Below are positions 8,261-14,463 of a stretch of 17,066 nucleotides of DNA, piece after piece. The stretch is taken from positions 2,315 through 19,380 of the forward strand of contig JAPPIY010000210.1 in NCBI GenBank assembly GCA_026914095.1, read 5' to 3'. This stretch comes from Oligoflexia bacterium (GTDB lineage Bacteria; Bdellovibrionota; Bdellovibrionia; Bdellovibrionales; UBA1609). Numbering within the stretch: position 1 is the stretch's first letter; each line of letters begins with the position of its first letter. The notes beneath the pieces were generated by a model. It saw nothing but the letters and a program-made list of their open reading frames with translations. It ran no database searches and was not told the origin of the DNA. A program made the position numbers and the translations under genes.

Positions 8261-8396
8261 TAGGGATGATACTGCGACAATCCACATCTAAATATAAGGT
8301 TAGAGTTGGCAGTTTATACCTTTTAAAAGATTGCATTAAAAGCTTTTGATTTTTTAAGAAAGAGATGGATACTGAATTTTGAAATGTTTTTTTAAT

Positions 8397-8428
8397 ACTC
8401 CTGTCTTCGTGTGAAGGACTAAGGGAGT
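8397..8428 (+). ncRNA. Stem-loop; possible 5' part of a small RNA or 3' UTR structure
   Basis: actcc (8397-8401) pairs with ggagt (8424-8428). Inside it gtcttc (8403-8408) pairs with gaaggac (8413-8419) with one bulged g, closing a gtgt loop. A terminator-like hairpin with a T run follows at 8441-8460. TTGATT (8346-8351) and GATACT (8368-8373), 16 bp apart, could be a promoter giving an RNA of about 80 nt. It may equally be only the 3' end of the ATPase message. Confidence 0.25.
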
Positions 8429-8440
8429 CAGAGCTCAAAC

Positions 8441-8460
8441 AAAAGGGCTATCCTTTTTTT
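8441..8460 (+). terminator. Terminator-like hairpin downstream of the ATPase gene
   Basis: aaaagg (8441-8446) pairs with cctttt (8452-8457) around a 5-nt loop, and the T run continues to 8460. The stem has only two G-C pairs, so it would be a weak rho-independent terminator. Position and T run support it. Confidence 0.4.
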
Positions 8461-8576
8461 GTCAGAAATTTCATAAAAGCCTCCTCAGCTATTTTTTTAA
8501 CGATAAAAAAACATGACATTTAAAGAAAGTTTCGGCTAAAATAAATAAAAACTTTAAATTTTTTAGGATTATATAC

Positions 8577-8660
8577 TGATCTTGTTTGAAGATTCCGGTT
8601 TCAGCTGGATTCCCGCTTTCGCGGGAATGACTGTCAGGCGGGAAAACCTAAACAGGATCA
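8577..8660. repeat. 84-bp imperfect palindrome with dRS3-like core
   Basis: The core (8609-8628) has a perfect 8-bp stem, attcccgc/gcgggaat, around tttc. It fits the 20-bp consensus ATTCCC-N8-GGGAAT known from Neisseria dRS3 repeats and similar sequences scattered in other genomes. The outer arms tgatcttgttt (8577-8587) and aaacaggatca (8650-8660) match at 10 of 11 positions and share the same centre (8618.5). By my alignment, 25 of 40 positions pair across the whole element. No clear target-site duplication is visible. It looks like a REP/MITE-type dispersed element, but copy number cannot be seen here. Confidence 0.6.
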
Positions 8661-8880
8661 CTATGACTTAGAACCGCAAATGTTCTATGAAAGCCTTTAA
8701 CCACAAAGGGTTTGGCCGCTTTTTATAAGACATGAAAATTAATCACTTATGAATTTTATAAAATGCTGTCCGTTTAAAGCTTTGTTTTTGTTTTGTAATT
8801 TTTTATGTGGTGTCAAATATATAATTCCCAAATTTTTGAAAAAAAGAATCTGAAAAATTCAAATAAGATTAGCATAGATC

Positions 8881-8909
8881 TTGTCTTACAAAAGAGTTGA
8901 TTATATAGT
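8881..8909 (+). promoter_or_regulatory. Sigma70-type promoter for the TonB-like gene
   Basis: TTGTCT (8881-8886) and TATAGT (8904-8909) are separated by 17 bp, close to consensus, and lie 22 bp before the ATG at 8932. It is the best promoter match I noticed in the window. Confidence 0.55.
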
Positions 8910-8931
8910 TTAAAAGAGCAGAATTTATTTT

Positions 8932-10044
8932 ATGAGCTTAAAGTCTTTTATTATCGCTTCAATTGCCATCCACTTAATAGCGGGAACAGCTCTTTATTTT
9001 TACTATAACCCCATTGTTTTGGACTCAAAGCCAATTCTCGTTGACGAGGAAGAATTAAAGGAGCCTGTTACTGAAGAAAACTTAGATCAGGAAATACCGC
9101 AGGAAAAATTTTTCTCAGAAAAAGAAAGTTTGCAAAAACCAACAGGGGCGGATTTTAAAACCAAGAAACCAGCGACAGCCGCCAAAGCGCCTTCTTTAGA
9201 TAAAAAAGAGGGGCTAGCAAGAGATCAGACTTTTAGCCCGCCAAAAGAAAGCTTTGTTGAATCAGAAAAGCGGAAGGGGGAAAGCGCGCGGAAAAGATTG
9301 GAGCAAGTTTTTACTCCGAAAAATAAAAAGGGGTTTATAGAAGAGGGCGAGCGGAAGGAGTTAAAGCTGTCTCAAAATCCAGCGGAAAAACCGAGTTTGA
9401 AAAAGAAAAGATATCGTCTAAAAAAACAAGCGCGGGACTTTTCTCTTTTAAAACAAAAACCGGGGAATCCGCCCTTGTCTTATCCTGACTTTGCCAGAAA
9501 GCTTAAAATGGAGGGAACAGTCATTTTGCTTTTTTTTGTGGATGAAAGAGGGTTAGTGGAGAAAATGCAATTGGAGAAATCTTCCGGACATTTGGAGTTG
9601 GATAATTATGTTCTTCGCGTTTTGGCCCGGTATCGGTTTCTTGAGAATCAAGAGGGATGGGTTCGCTATAAAAAAACTTTCATCTTAAAAGGAGAAGAAA
9701 GGGAATACTTAAGGCTGAGGCAGGAAGAAAGCAATGGGTTTGCGGAGGAAAAGCCTTTAGAATCTTTTAAGGAGGGTTTTGTTGAGGAGGAAGCCGAGCC
9801 GGAAAAGAAAGCTTTTCCGAATGAAGCGGGAGAAGAATTGGCTGAAAAGGAGCTATACCCATCGGGTTTAAAAATTCAACAGGAAAGTCCTTCCCGCGAA
9901 AGTGGGGATTTTCAGAAAAAGCAGGACAATTCAAACCCGATCCGCATAAAGCCTAAACCAGAGGAGATAGAGTTTATAGACTATGAAATCTTGGAAGAGT
10001 CAGAGCCTAATCCCGACTCTGAAGAAGAGACTTTGAATGAATAA
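8932..10044 (+). CDS. TonB-like energy-transducer protein with acidic C-terminal extension
   Basis: 370-residue membrane-anchored periplasmic protein. An N-terminal membrane helix (about 6-26) carries Ser10-x3-His14, the spacing of the conserved Ser/His pair by which TonB couples to ExbB/ExbD. A long Lys/Glu-rich, low-complexity spacer (about 38-177) follows. A TonB C-terminal domain sits at about 179-253: NPPLSYPDFARKLKMEGTV, then VDERGLVEKMQLEKSSGHLELD, then ARYRFLE. About 115 further acidic, disordered-looking residues (254-370) come after it. That is unusual, since this domain normally ends the protein. It could serve outer-membrane transport, or be a TonB-like relative in another ExbBD/TolQR/AglRS-type motor. 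No exbB, exbD or receptor gene is in the window. It has its own promoter and terminator. Confidence 0.8.
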   Translation: MSLKSFIIASIAIHLIAGTALYFYYNPIVLDSKPILVDEEELKEPVTEENLDQEIPQEKFFSEKESLQKPTGADFKTKKPATAAKAPSLDKKEGLARDQTFSPPKESFVESEKRKGESARKRLEQVFTPKNKKGFIEEGERKELKLSQNPAEKPSLKKKRYRLKKQARDFSLLKQKPGNPPLSYPDFARKLKMEGTVILLFFVDERGLVEKMQLEKSSGHLELDNYVLRVLARYRFLENQEGWVRYKKTFILKGEEREYLRLRQEESNGFAEEKPLESFKEGFVEEEAEPEKKAFPNEAGEELAEKELYPSGLKIQQESPSRESGDFQKKQDNSNPIRIKPKPEEIEFIDYEILEESEPNPDSEEETLNE

Positions 10045-10077
10045 AAAGCCCTTTTAATATTGAGAGGGCTTTGGTTT
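10045..10077 (+). terminator. Terminator-like hairpin between the TonB-like gene and nadE
   Basis: aaagccct (10045-10052) and agggcttt (10065-10072) form a perfect 8-bp stem that starts at the base after the stop codon. The following bases, ggttt, are only moderately T-rich, so termination may be partial and nadE may receive read-through. Confidence 0.6.
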
Positions 10078-10097
10078 AAAAATGCAGGGGGATTTTT

Positions 10098-11654
10098 ATG
10101 AAAGTTGCTTTAGCTCAGGTTCAGTTTCGTTTGGGAGATTTTAATAATAATTATAGAGAGCTGTTGAGCGCTTTGGAAAAAACAAAAGGGAAGGCCGATA
10201 TTCTTGTTTTTCCTGAAGGGGGCCTATGGGGCTATCCTCCTCAAGATTTTTTATATCAAAAAGAATTTTTTAAAACTCAAGAAAAAAAAATAAAGCAATT
10301 GTTTAAACATCTGCCTTCCTCTCTCACTCTTGATATTCCCGGCTTTAATATGGAGTATGAGCAGCTGAAAAATGGAGTTTTTCTTATAGAGAAAAATAAA
10401 AAGGCCCGGTTTTTTGCTAAAGAGTTTTTACCGGATCAGAGTGTTTTTTTTGAATCTCGTTATTTTCAAAAAGGAAAAGCCGCAGAAAACTTTTTTTATT
10501 GGAAAAACAAAAAAATTCAAGTTCTTGTTTGTGAGGACTTTTGGAAGTTTTCTCAATTAAAAAAAACAGATTTTCTTATCGTTGTAAATGCCTCTCCTTA
10601 TACAACGGAAAAACAAAAAACCAGATTGAAGAGATTGAAAGAGCTTGCCAAAAAAACAAAATGTGGAGCGGTTTATTTGAATCTGGTGGGAGCTCAAGAC
10701 AGTTTGATTTTTGATGGGGCCAGCTTTGTTTTAAATGAAAAAGCGGAAAAAGTTTGGCAGGGAAAATCTTTTGAGCCGGATTTTGCAATACTTGACTTTC
10801 CTTTAAAGAAAAAAAGCCCTCTGGCAAAAAAGAGCTTAAATGTGATAGAGCAAAAGGAACAGGCTTTAATTTTAGGCGTCAAAGAGTTTTTTTATCAAAC
10901 CGGCTTTTCAAAAGCTTGTCTGGGTTTGAGCGGCGGCATTGATTCGGCTCTCGTTGCCTATTTAGCCATTAAAGCTTTAGGAAAACAAAATCTAAAAGCT
11001 TATTTTTTGCCTTCTCCTTATACAGAGAAAGTCAGCTTTAAAATAGTGAAAAGCTTAAGCAAAAATTTAGATTTGACAGTGCATCAGAAAGATATAACAA
11101 AACTGTTAAGATTCTGTTTAAATGATTTTTTTAAGGGCAGTTTATCTGGCTTAACTCAGCAAAACTTACAGGCCCGGCTGAGAATGCTTTTTCTCATGGC
11201 TCAAGCCAATGAGACCGCTTCTCTTCTTTTATCAACAGGAAATAAAAGCGAACTGGCTATGGGATACTGCACTCTTTATGGAGATTTAGCGGGAGCTTTA
11301 TGTCCTATTGCGGATCTTTTGAAAACAGAAGTTTATGATATGGCGCGGTTTATTAACCGGAAAAACCATATATTTCCAAAAGCCTTGTTTTTAAGAGAGC
11401 CAAGCGCTGAGCTGGCTTATAAACAGAAAGACAGCGATGAGCTTCCGCCTTACAGTGATTTGGATGGCTTTTTAAAGAAATTTTTAAAAGATAAGAATGC
11501 GGGAAAAGGAATAGAAAGTGAGTTGAGCCAGAAAATTCAAACCCAAGAGTTTAAAAGAAAACAAGCCCCTCTCCTCCTAAAATTAACCGAGCGGGATTTT
11601 GGAGAGGCTTGGAGAAAGCCAGTCGCCCATCGGTTTTATCCCGGTCCTGTTTGA
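10098..11654 (+). CDS. nadE: Glutamine-dependent NAD+ synthetase
   Basis: Two-domain cytoplasmic enzyme that converts nicotinic acid adenine dinucleotide to NAD+ using ATP and ammonia released from glutamine. The N-terminal nitrilase-type glutaminase domain (about 1-245) carries the catalytic triad Glu40 (VFPEGGLWGYPPQDF), Lys108 (KEFLPDQSVFFESRYF) and Cys145 (VLVCEDFW). It also has the family's LNLVGAQDSLIFDGASF. The C-terminal synthetase domain has the pyrophosphatase loop LSGGIDSALVAYLA (277-290) and STGNKSELAMGYCTLYGD. The 518-residue length fits the shorter bacterial two-domain type, distinct from ammonia-only NadE. The start is supported by an aggggga ribosome-binding site (10086-10092) 5 nt before the ATG. 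Confidence 0.95.
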   Translation: MKVALAQVQFRLGDFNNNYRELLSALEKTKGKADILVFPEGGLWGYPPQDFLYQKEFFKTQEKKIKQLFKHLPSSLTLDIPGFNMEYEQLKNGVFLIEKNKKARFFAKEFLPDQSVFFESRYFQKGKAAENFFYWKNKKIQVLVCEDFWKFSQLKKTDFLIVVNASPYTTEKQKTRLKRLKELAKKTKCGAVYLNLVGAQDSLIFDGASFVLNEKAEKVWQGKSFEPDFAILDFPLKKKSPLAKKSLNVIEQKEQALILGVKEFFYQTGFSKACLGLSGGIDSALVAYLAIKALGKQNLKAYFLPSPYTEKVSFKIVKSLSKNLDLTVHQKDITKLLRFCLNDFFKGSLSGLTQQNLQARLRMLFLMAQANETASLLLSTGNKSELAMGYCTLYGDLAGALCPIADLLKTEVYDMARFINRKNHIFPKALFLREPSAELAYKQKDSDELPPYSDLDGFLKKFLKDKNAGKGIESELSQKIQTQEFKRKQAPLLLKLTERDFGEAWRKPVAHRFYPGPV

Positions 11655-11671
11655 ATAAAGATTTTCTTTTT

Positions 11672-11769
11672 AAAAAGCGGGGAAAGGCAATCGGCAAGAG
11701 CTTAAAAACCTTGTAAAGAAAGAGCTTTGATGGGAAATAGACACAATTAGATAGGCCACTCCGCTTTTT
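11672..11769. repeat. Widely spaced inverted repeat between nadE and the convergent gene
   Basis: aaaaagcgg (11672-11680) and ccgcttttt (11761-11769) are perfect 9-bp reverse complements enclosing 80 bp. On the + strand the right arm ends in a T run, so it may end nadE transcription. The large enclosed loop could also mark a small structured RNA. Further pairing inside is not convincing by eye. Confidence 0.35.
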
Positions 11770-11820
11770 TATGCGCTTCTTTATATTTATGAGCTGTCTC
11801 TGGAACTTAAAAGAAAGCTG

Positions 11821-12618
11821 TTATTTTTTTCGGCGGCCTCTTTTCCTTTTCTTTTTTCCTTTTCTTTTTTTTCTCAAAAGCAAAAGAAAGGATAGAGCGA
11901 TCAAGCCCATAATTAGAAGAGCTAGACTTGTTGGGCTTAAATTTAAACCCAAAAAGCTGTCTTCATCTATGAGAGGCTTTTCTTCACCAAGTATCTCACC
12001 TATATAATCGGTCATGTCATCCGATCTGTTCATTGCTTCGTGAGTCCTCACTTTTACAACAGCTTTCTCAATATCCAGCACTCTTAAGCTGTTAATCGCT
12101 TTTATAAAGATGGGGGAATATTTTGTATAGTGATCTTCATGAGCGCTTAAAACGATTAAAATTCCTAGCTGAGAGGAGCTGTCTTTGCAACAAACGGTTC
12201 CCACATAACGGCTGATATAAGACTTCACTTCGCTGTTTTTATGGACACCGTCCACCCAAGGGTATTTGTTTAAGAAAACCTCTTTGGCTTCTGTAAGCTT
12301 TTTTGAAGAGATCTGCTCTTTTTTATTGGTGTACCATGTTTTTTCTCGTTTTAAATAGTTAAGATACTGCTCTCTAGTGTCCAGAGAGCCTGCTATTTTA
12401 GCCGTAGAAGTGATTAAAGCTTCCACTTTCTTCTCCTGAAACTTGTCATGACAGACCCAGTTTGTGCCGAAAGGCTTGCATTTCCAAGAATCAGGAATTT
12501 CAAAACTCACATAACTGTTTTTAAAAAGCTTAGCTTGGAGGGGCTGGCAGAAGAATAAAGGGATAAAAATAAGTGAAAATAGCTGAAAAAAGCTTTTTAG
12601 AAAACTAAAACGAACCAT
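11821..12618 (-). CDS. Secreted protein with C-terminal membrane segment and polybasic tail (paralogue A)
   Basis: Family of unknown function, 265 residues. A signal peptide spans about 1-29 (hydrophobic core FQLFSLIFIPLFF, likely cut after LQA). An exported domain follows (30-225), then one membrane span (about 228-248) and a 17-residue cytoplasmic tail rich in Lys and Arg (249-265). This predicts a type I membrane protein anchored in the inner membrane. It shares a core with the protein at 13621-14352: YVSFEIPDSWKC-x8-C near 36-56 (Cys47, Cys56), WVDG near 121, RYVGTVCC (Cys143, Cys144), and KYSPIFIKAINSLRVL. The four shared cysteines suggest disulfides or a metal site. It is transcribed divergently from the LysR gene across a 91-bp gap. 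The start codon has only a poor ribosome-binding site. Confidence 0.85.
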   Translation of the reverse strand: MVRFSFLKSFFQLFSLIFIPLFFCQPLQAKLFKNSYVSFEIPDSWKCKPFGTNWVCHDKFQEKKVEALITSTAKIAGSLDTREQYLNYLKREKTWYTNKKEQISSKKLTEAKEVFLNKYPWVDGVHKNSEVKSYISRYVGTVCCKDSSSQLGILIVLSAHEDHYTKYSPIFIKAINSLRVLDIEKAVVKVRTHEAMNRSDDMTDYIGEILGEEKPLIDEDSFLGLNLSPTSLALLIMGLIALSFLLLLRKKRKGKKKRKRGRRKK

Positions 12619-12659
12619 CCTTAATTTTGAGGATAACTAAAATTTATAAAAAATCCAGC

Positions 12660-12698
12660 TTTTTTATAAAAAAATTGATTTTTTTTATAAAATTGATT
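12660..12698. repeat. AT-rich tandem repeat in the divergent promoter region
   Basis: Two adjacent imperfect copies, 12660-12680 and 12681-12698. Each begins ttttttataaaa and ends ttgatt, and the first copy carries three extra a residues. The 10-mer aaaattgatt therefore recurs 18 bp apart (12671 and 12689). It ends 11 bp before the LysR start codon, in the only gap between the divergent genes, and is a candidate site for the LysR protein or an AT-binding protein. Confidence 0.5.
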
Positions 12699-12709
12699 AG
12701 TTTTAGCTT

Positions 12710-13621
12710 ATGGATTTTCAAAACCTGCAAACCTTTTGCACTGTCATTTCAGAAGGAAGCATGACTGCCGCGGCTTCTAAACTTTCTATCACTCAGCCCG
12801 CTGTCAGTCAGCAAATTCGGCAGTTGGAGAAAGATTTTGGCGTAAAATTATTATCCAGAAACGCCAGAAAAGTAAAACCCACAGTTCAAGGCCAAATTTT
12901 TTATGAAACTTCCAACCGTGTTTTGAATTTAATACAAAATGCCAGAAATTCTATTCAGGCGATTTCTCTTAACTTATCAGGGGAAAAAATTAATGTTTCA
13001 ACAATTAACTCTATTGGCTTGCATTTGGTTTCTCCTGTCATAGGCAGTTTTCTAAAGCTGAATAGCAACATGAAGCTTTCTCTCCTTTACGGGACCGGGG
13101 AATCTGTTGTTCAAAGAATGCAAAAAGGCGAATTGGATATGGTTGTTATGCCGGATATTAGAAAGGAGTATGGGAGAGATTTTCCTTATTTTCAAAAAAG
13201 CCTTTTATTTAAAGACACCCTTTATTTTGTTGGCTCTGGAAAGGATCAAAATTTGCCGAAATCTGTGCTTTTTAAAGATATTGGCCGGATGAGGCTGATA
13301 CAGGTGGAGAATCATTATCTAGCTTTTCAGAATGTCTTTCAACAGGAAATGAGGAAGAAGGGTTTGGCTTTTGAGCCAAGCTTTCAGTGTGACAATATAG
13401 GAACTGTAAAAAGAGCTGTTGAATCGGGCTTAGGCTGTGGCTTTTTGCCGGCTCACAGCATTCACAAGCAGTTGAGGCTGGGAAGATTAAAATTGATAGA
13501 AATAGAAGACTTTGATTATTCTGTGAATGTTTATTTTTATTTGAAGCCTGATGAAAAAAAGAGCCGGATTATTGAAATATTGAAGTTGCTTATTCTTCAA
13601 CAAGCTCAAGCTATTTCCTAA
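12710..13621 (+). CDS. LysR-family transcriptional regulator
   Basis: 303 residues, the standard LysR length. The N-terminal winged helix-turn-helix runs over about 1-60: LQTFCTVISEGSMTAAASKLSITQPAVSQQIRQLEKD with LLSRNARKVKPTVQG. A linker helix follows, then a two-lobe effector-binding domain (about 92-295) including KINVSTINSIG, LDMVVMPD and ESGLGCGFLPAH. The effector is unknown. It lies between two paralogous secreted-protein genes, one divergent and one overlapping its stop codon by one base (TAATG). By the usual LysR pattern it is likely to control both and itself. The ATG at 12710 lacks an obvious ribosome-binding site but gives a perfect LysR N-terminus. Confidence 0.93.
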   Translation: MDFQNLQTFCTVISEGSMTAAASKLSITQPAVSQQIRQLEKDFGVKLLSRNARKVKPTVQGQIFYETSNRVLNLIQNARNSIQAISLNLSGEKINVSTINSIGLHLVSPVIGSFLKLNSNMKLSLLYGTGESVVQRMQKGELDMVVMPDIRKEYGRDFPYFQKSLLFKDTLYFVGSGKDQNLPKSVLFKDIGRMRLIQVENHYLAFQNVFQQEMRKKGLAFEPSFQCDNIGTVKRAVESGLGCGFLPAHSIHKQLRLGRLKLIEIEDFDYSVNVYFYLKPDEKKSRIIEILKLLILQQAQAIS

Positions 13622-14352
13622 TGCTTTTTTGCTTTTTTAAAAACAGCCTCTTTATTTTTTTCTGTTTTTTTTCTTTTTCATCTTCAGGGAAAGTCTTTCG
13701 CTCGCCTTATGTCATGTTTGAAATAGAGGACTCTTGGACATGTAAATCTTTTGGAGTGAATTGGGTTTGTCATCATTATTTGGATTCCAATTCTCAGCCC
13801 GCTTTTATATTCACAACAGCCCGCATGGCCCTCCCATCAGAACAGCTTAAACTTGAAAAGCTTGAAAAAAATGAAGATTCTTCTTTGCTCAATCCAGCTA
13901 AAAAAGTTTCTATCAACAACCATGTGTGGATAGACAGTTTTTACCAAAACCGCTTTTATAAAAATGTATTAAGCCGCTTTGAAAGAACTGTCTGCTGTGA
14001 TGATTTGCCGGAAAAATTTCAGGTTTTGGTGGGTTTTCACGCTTTTAAGGAAAATTATCCAAAATATGCCAGCTCTTTTTTAAAAGCGATAAGAAGTTTG
14101 AATTTATTGACTTCTAATTTAGAAGAGATAAAGCGTCTTCTCAAGCGACAGACGAATCAGCAAGGGCAGGACATGAACAATTATATCCAAAATATTCTAT
14201 TTGAAAACAGCGAAGAAACAGCTTCTTTGAAAGAAAAGAAGTCTTTTACAGGTTTCTTTTTGTTGATATTTTGTTTGGTTTGCGTGCTGGGGATAATTTA
14301 TTATAGAAAAAAACGGGTTAAAAAAAGCTCAAAACGCAGAAAAAGCAAGTGA
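13621..14352 (+). CDS. Secreted protein with C-terminal membrane segment and polybasic tail (paralogue B)
   Basis: 243-residue paralogue of the - strand protein at 11821-12618, function unknown. A signal peptide spans about 1-23. An exported domain (24-208) carries YVMFEIEDSWTC-x8-C (Cys41, Cys50), WIDS near 103, RFERTVCC (Cys125, Cys126) and KYASSFLKAIRSLNLL. One membrane span follows (about 211-228), then a basic tail (229-243). A QDMNNYIQNIL segment near 183-193 matches DDMTDYIGEIL of the other copy. The two are clearly homologous but diverged, so this is not a recent duplication. The start codon overlaps the LysR stop (TAATG), so translation is probably coupled to the regulator. The best guess is an envelope protein of a LysR-controlled unit. 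Confidence 0.85.
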   Translation: MLFCFFKNSLFIFFCFFSFSSSGKVFRSPYVMFEIEDSWTCKSFGVNWVCHHYLDSNSQPAFIFTTARMALPSEQLKLEKLEKNEDSSLLNPAKKVSINNHVWIDSFYQNRFYKNVLSRFERTVCCDDLPEKFQVLVGFHAFKENYPKYASSFLKAIRSLNLLTSNLEEIKRLLKRQTNQQGQDMNNYIQNILFENSEETASLKEKKSFTGFFLLIFCLVCVLGIIYYRKKRVKKSSKRRKSK

Positions 14353-14463
14353 AGAAAACAACTGGACTATCTTTCTGTTTTTTTGTAGGAAGGGTATGGA
14401 AAGCTCTCGGCTTGTTGAAGTTGGAAAAATGTTTGTTAGAATGTTAAATTAGGAAGTTATAAA

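Larger units (their letters stand above)
8261..8931. other. 671-bp stretch without a convincing gene
   Basis: No reading frame here looks protein-like. The longest, on the - strand (8190-8438), overlaps the ATPase end and resembles nothing I know. The stretch holds a stem-loop followed by a terminator-like hairpin (8397-8460), an 84-bp imperfect palindrome (8577-8660), an isolated perfect TATAAT at 8820-8825 with no -35 at the usual distance, and a good promoter at 8881-8909. No tRNA or rRNA was recognised. Confidence 0.6.

Noticed and set aside
7075..8284. gacaat repeats on both sides of the ATPase gene as ends of a mobile element
   Set aside because: Only 6 bp match (near 7076 and 8275), in an AT-rich background; too short to define element ends.
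8190..8438. 82-residue open frame on the - strand after the ATPase gene
   Set aside because: It overlaps the end of the ATPase gene on the other strand, has no family resemblance and no ribosome-binding site, and covers the stem-loop region.
11771..12007. 78-residue open frame on the + strand
   Set aside because: It is antisense to the C-terminal membrane span and basic tail of paralogue A; its Phe/Lys-rich content is the complement of that tail.
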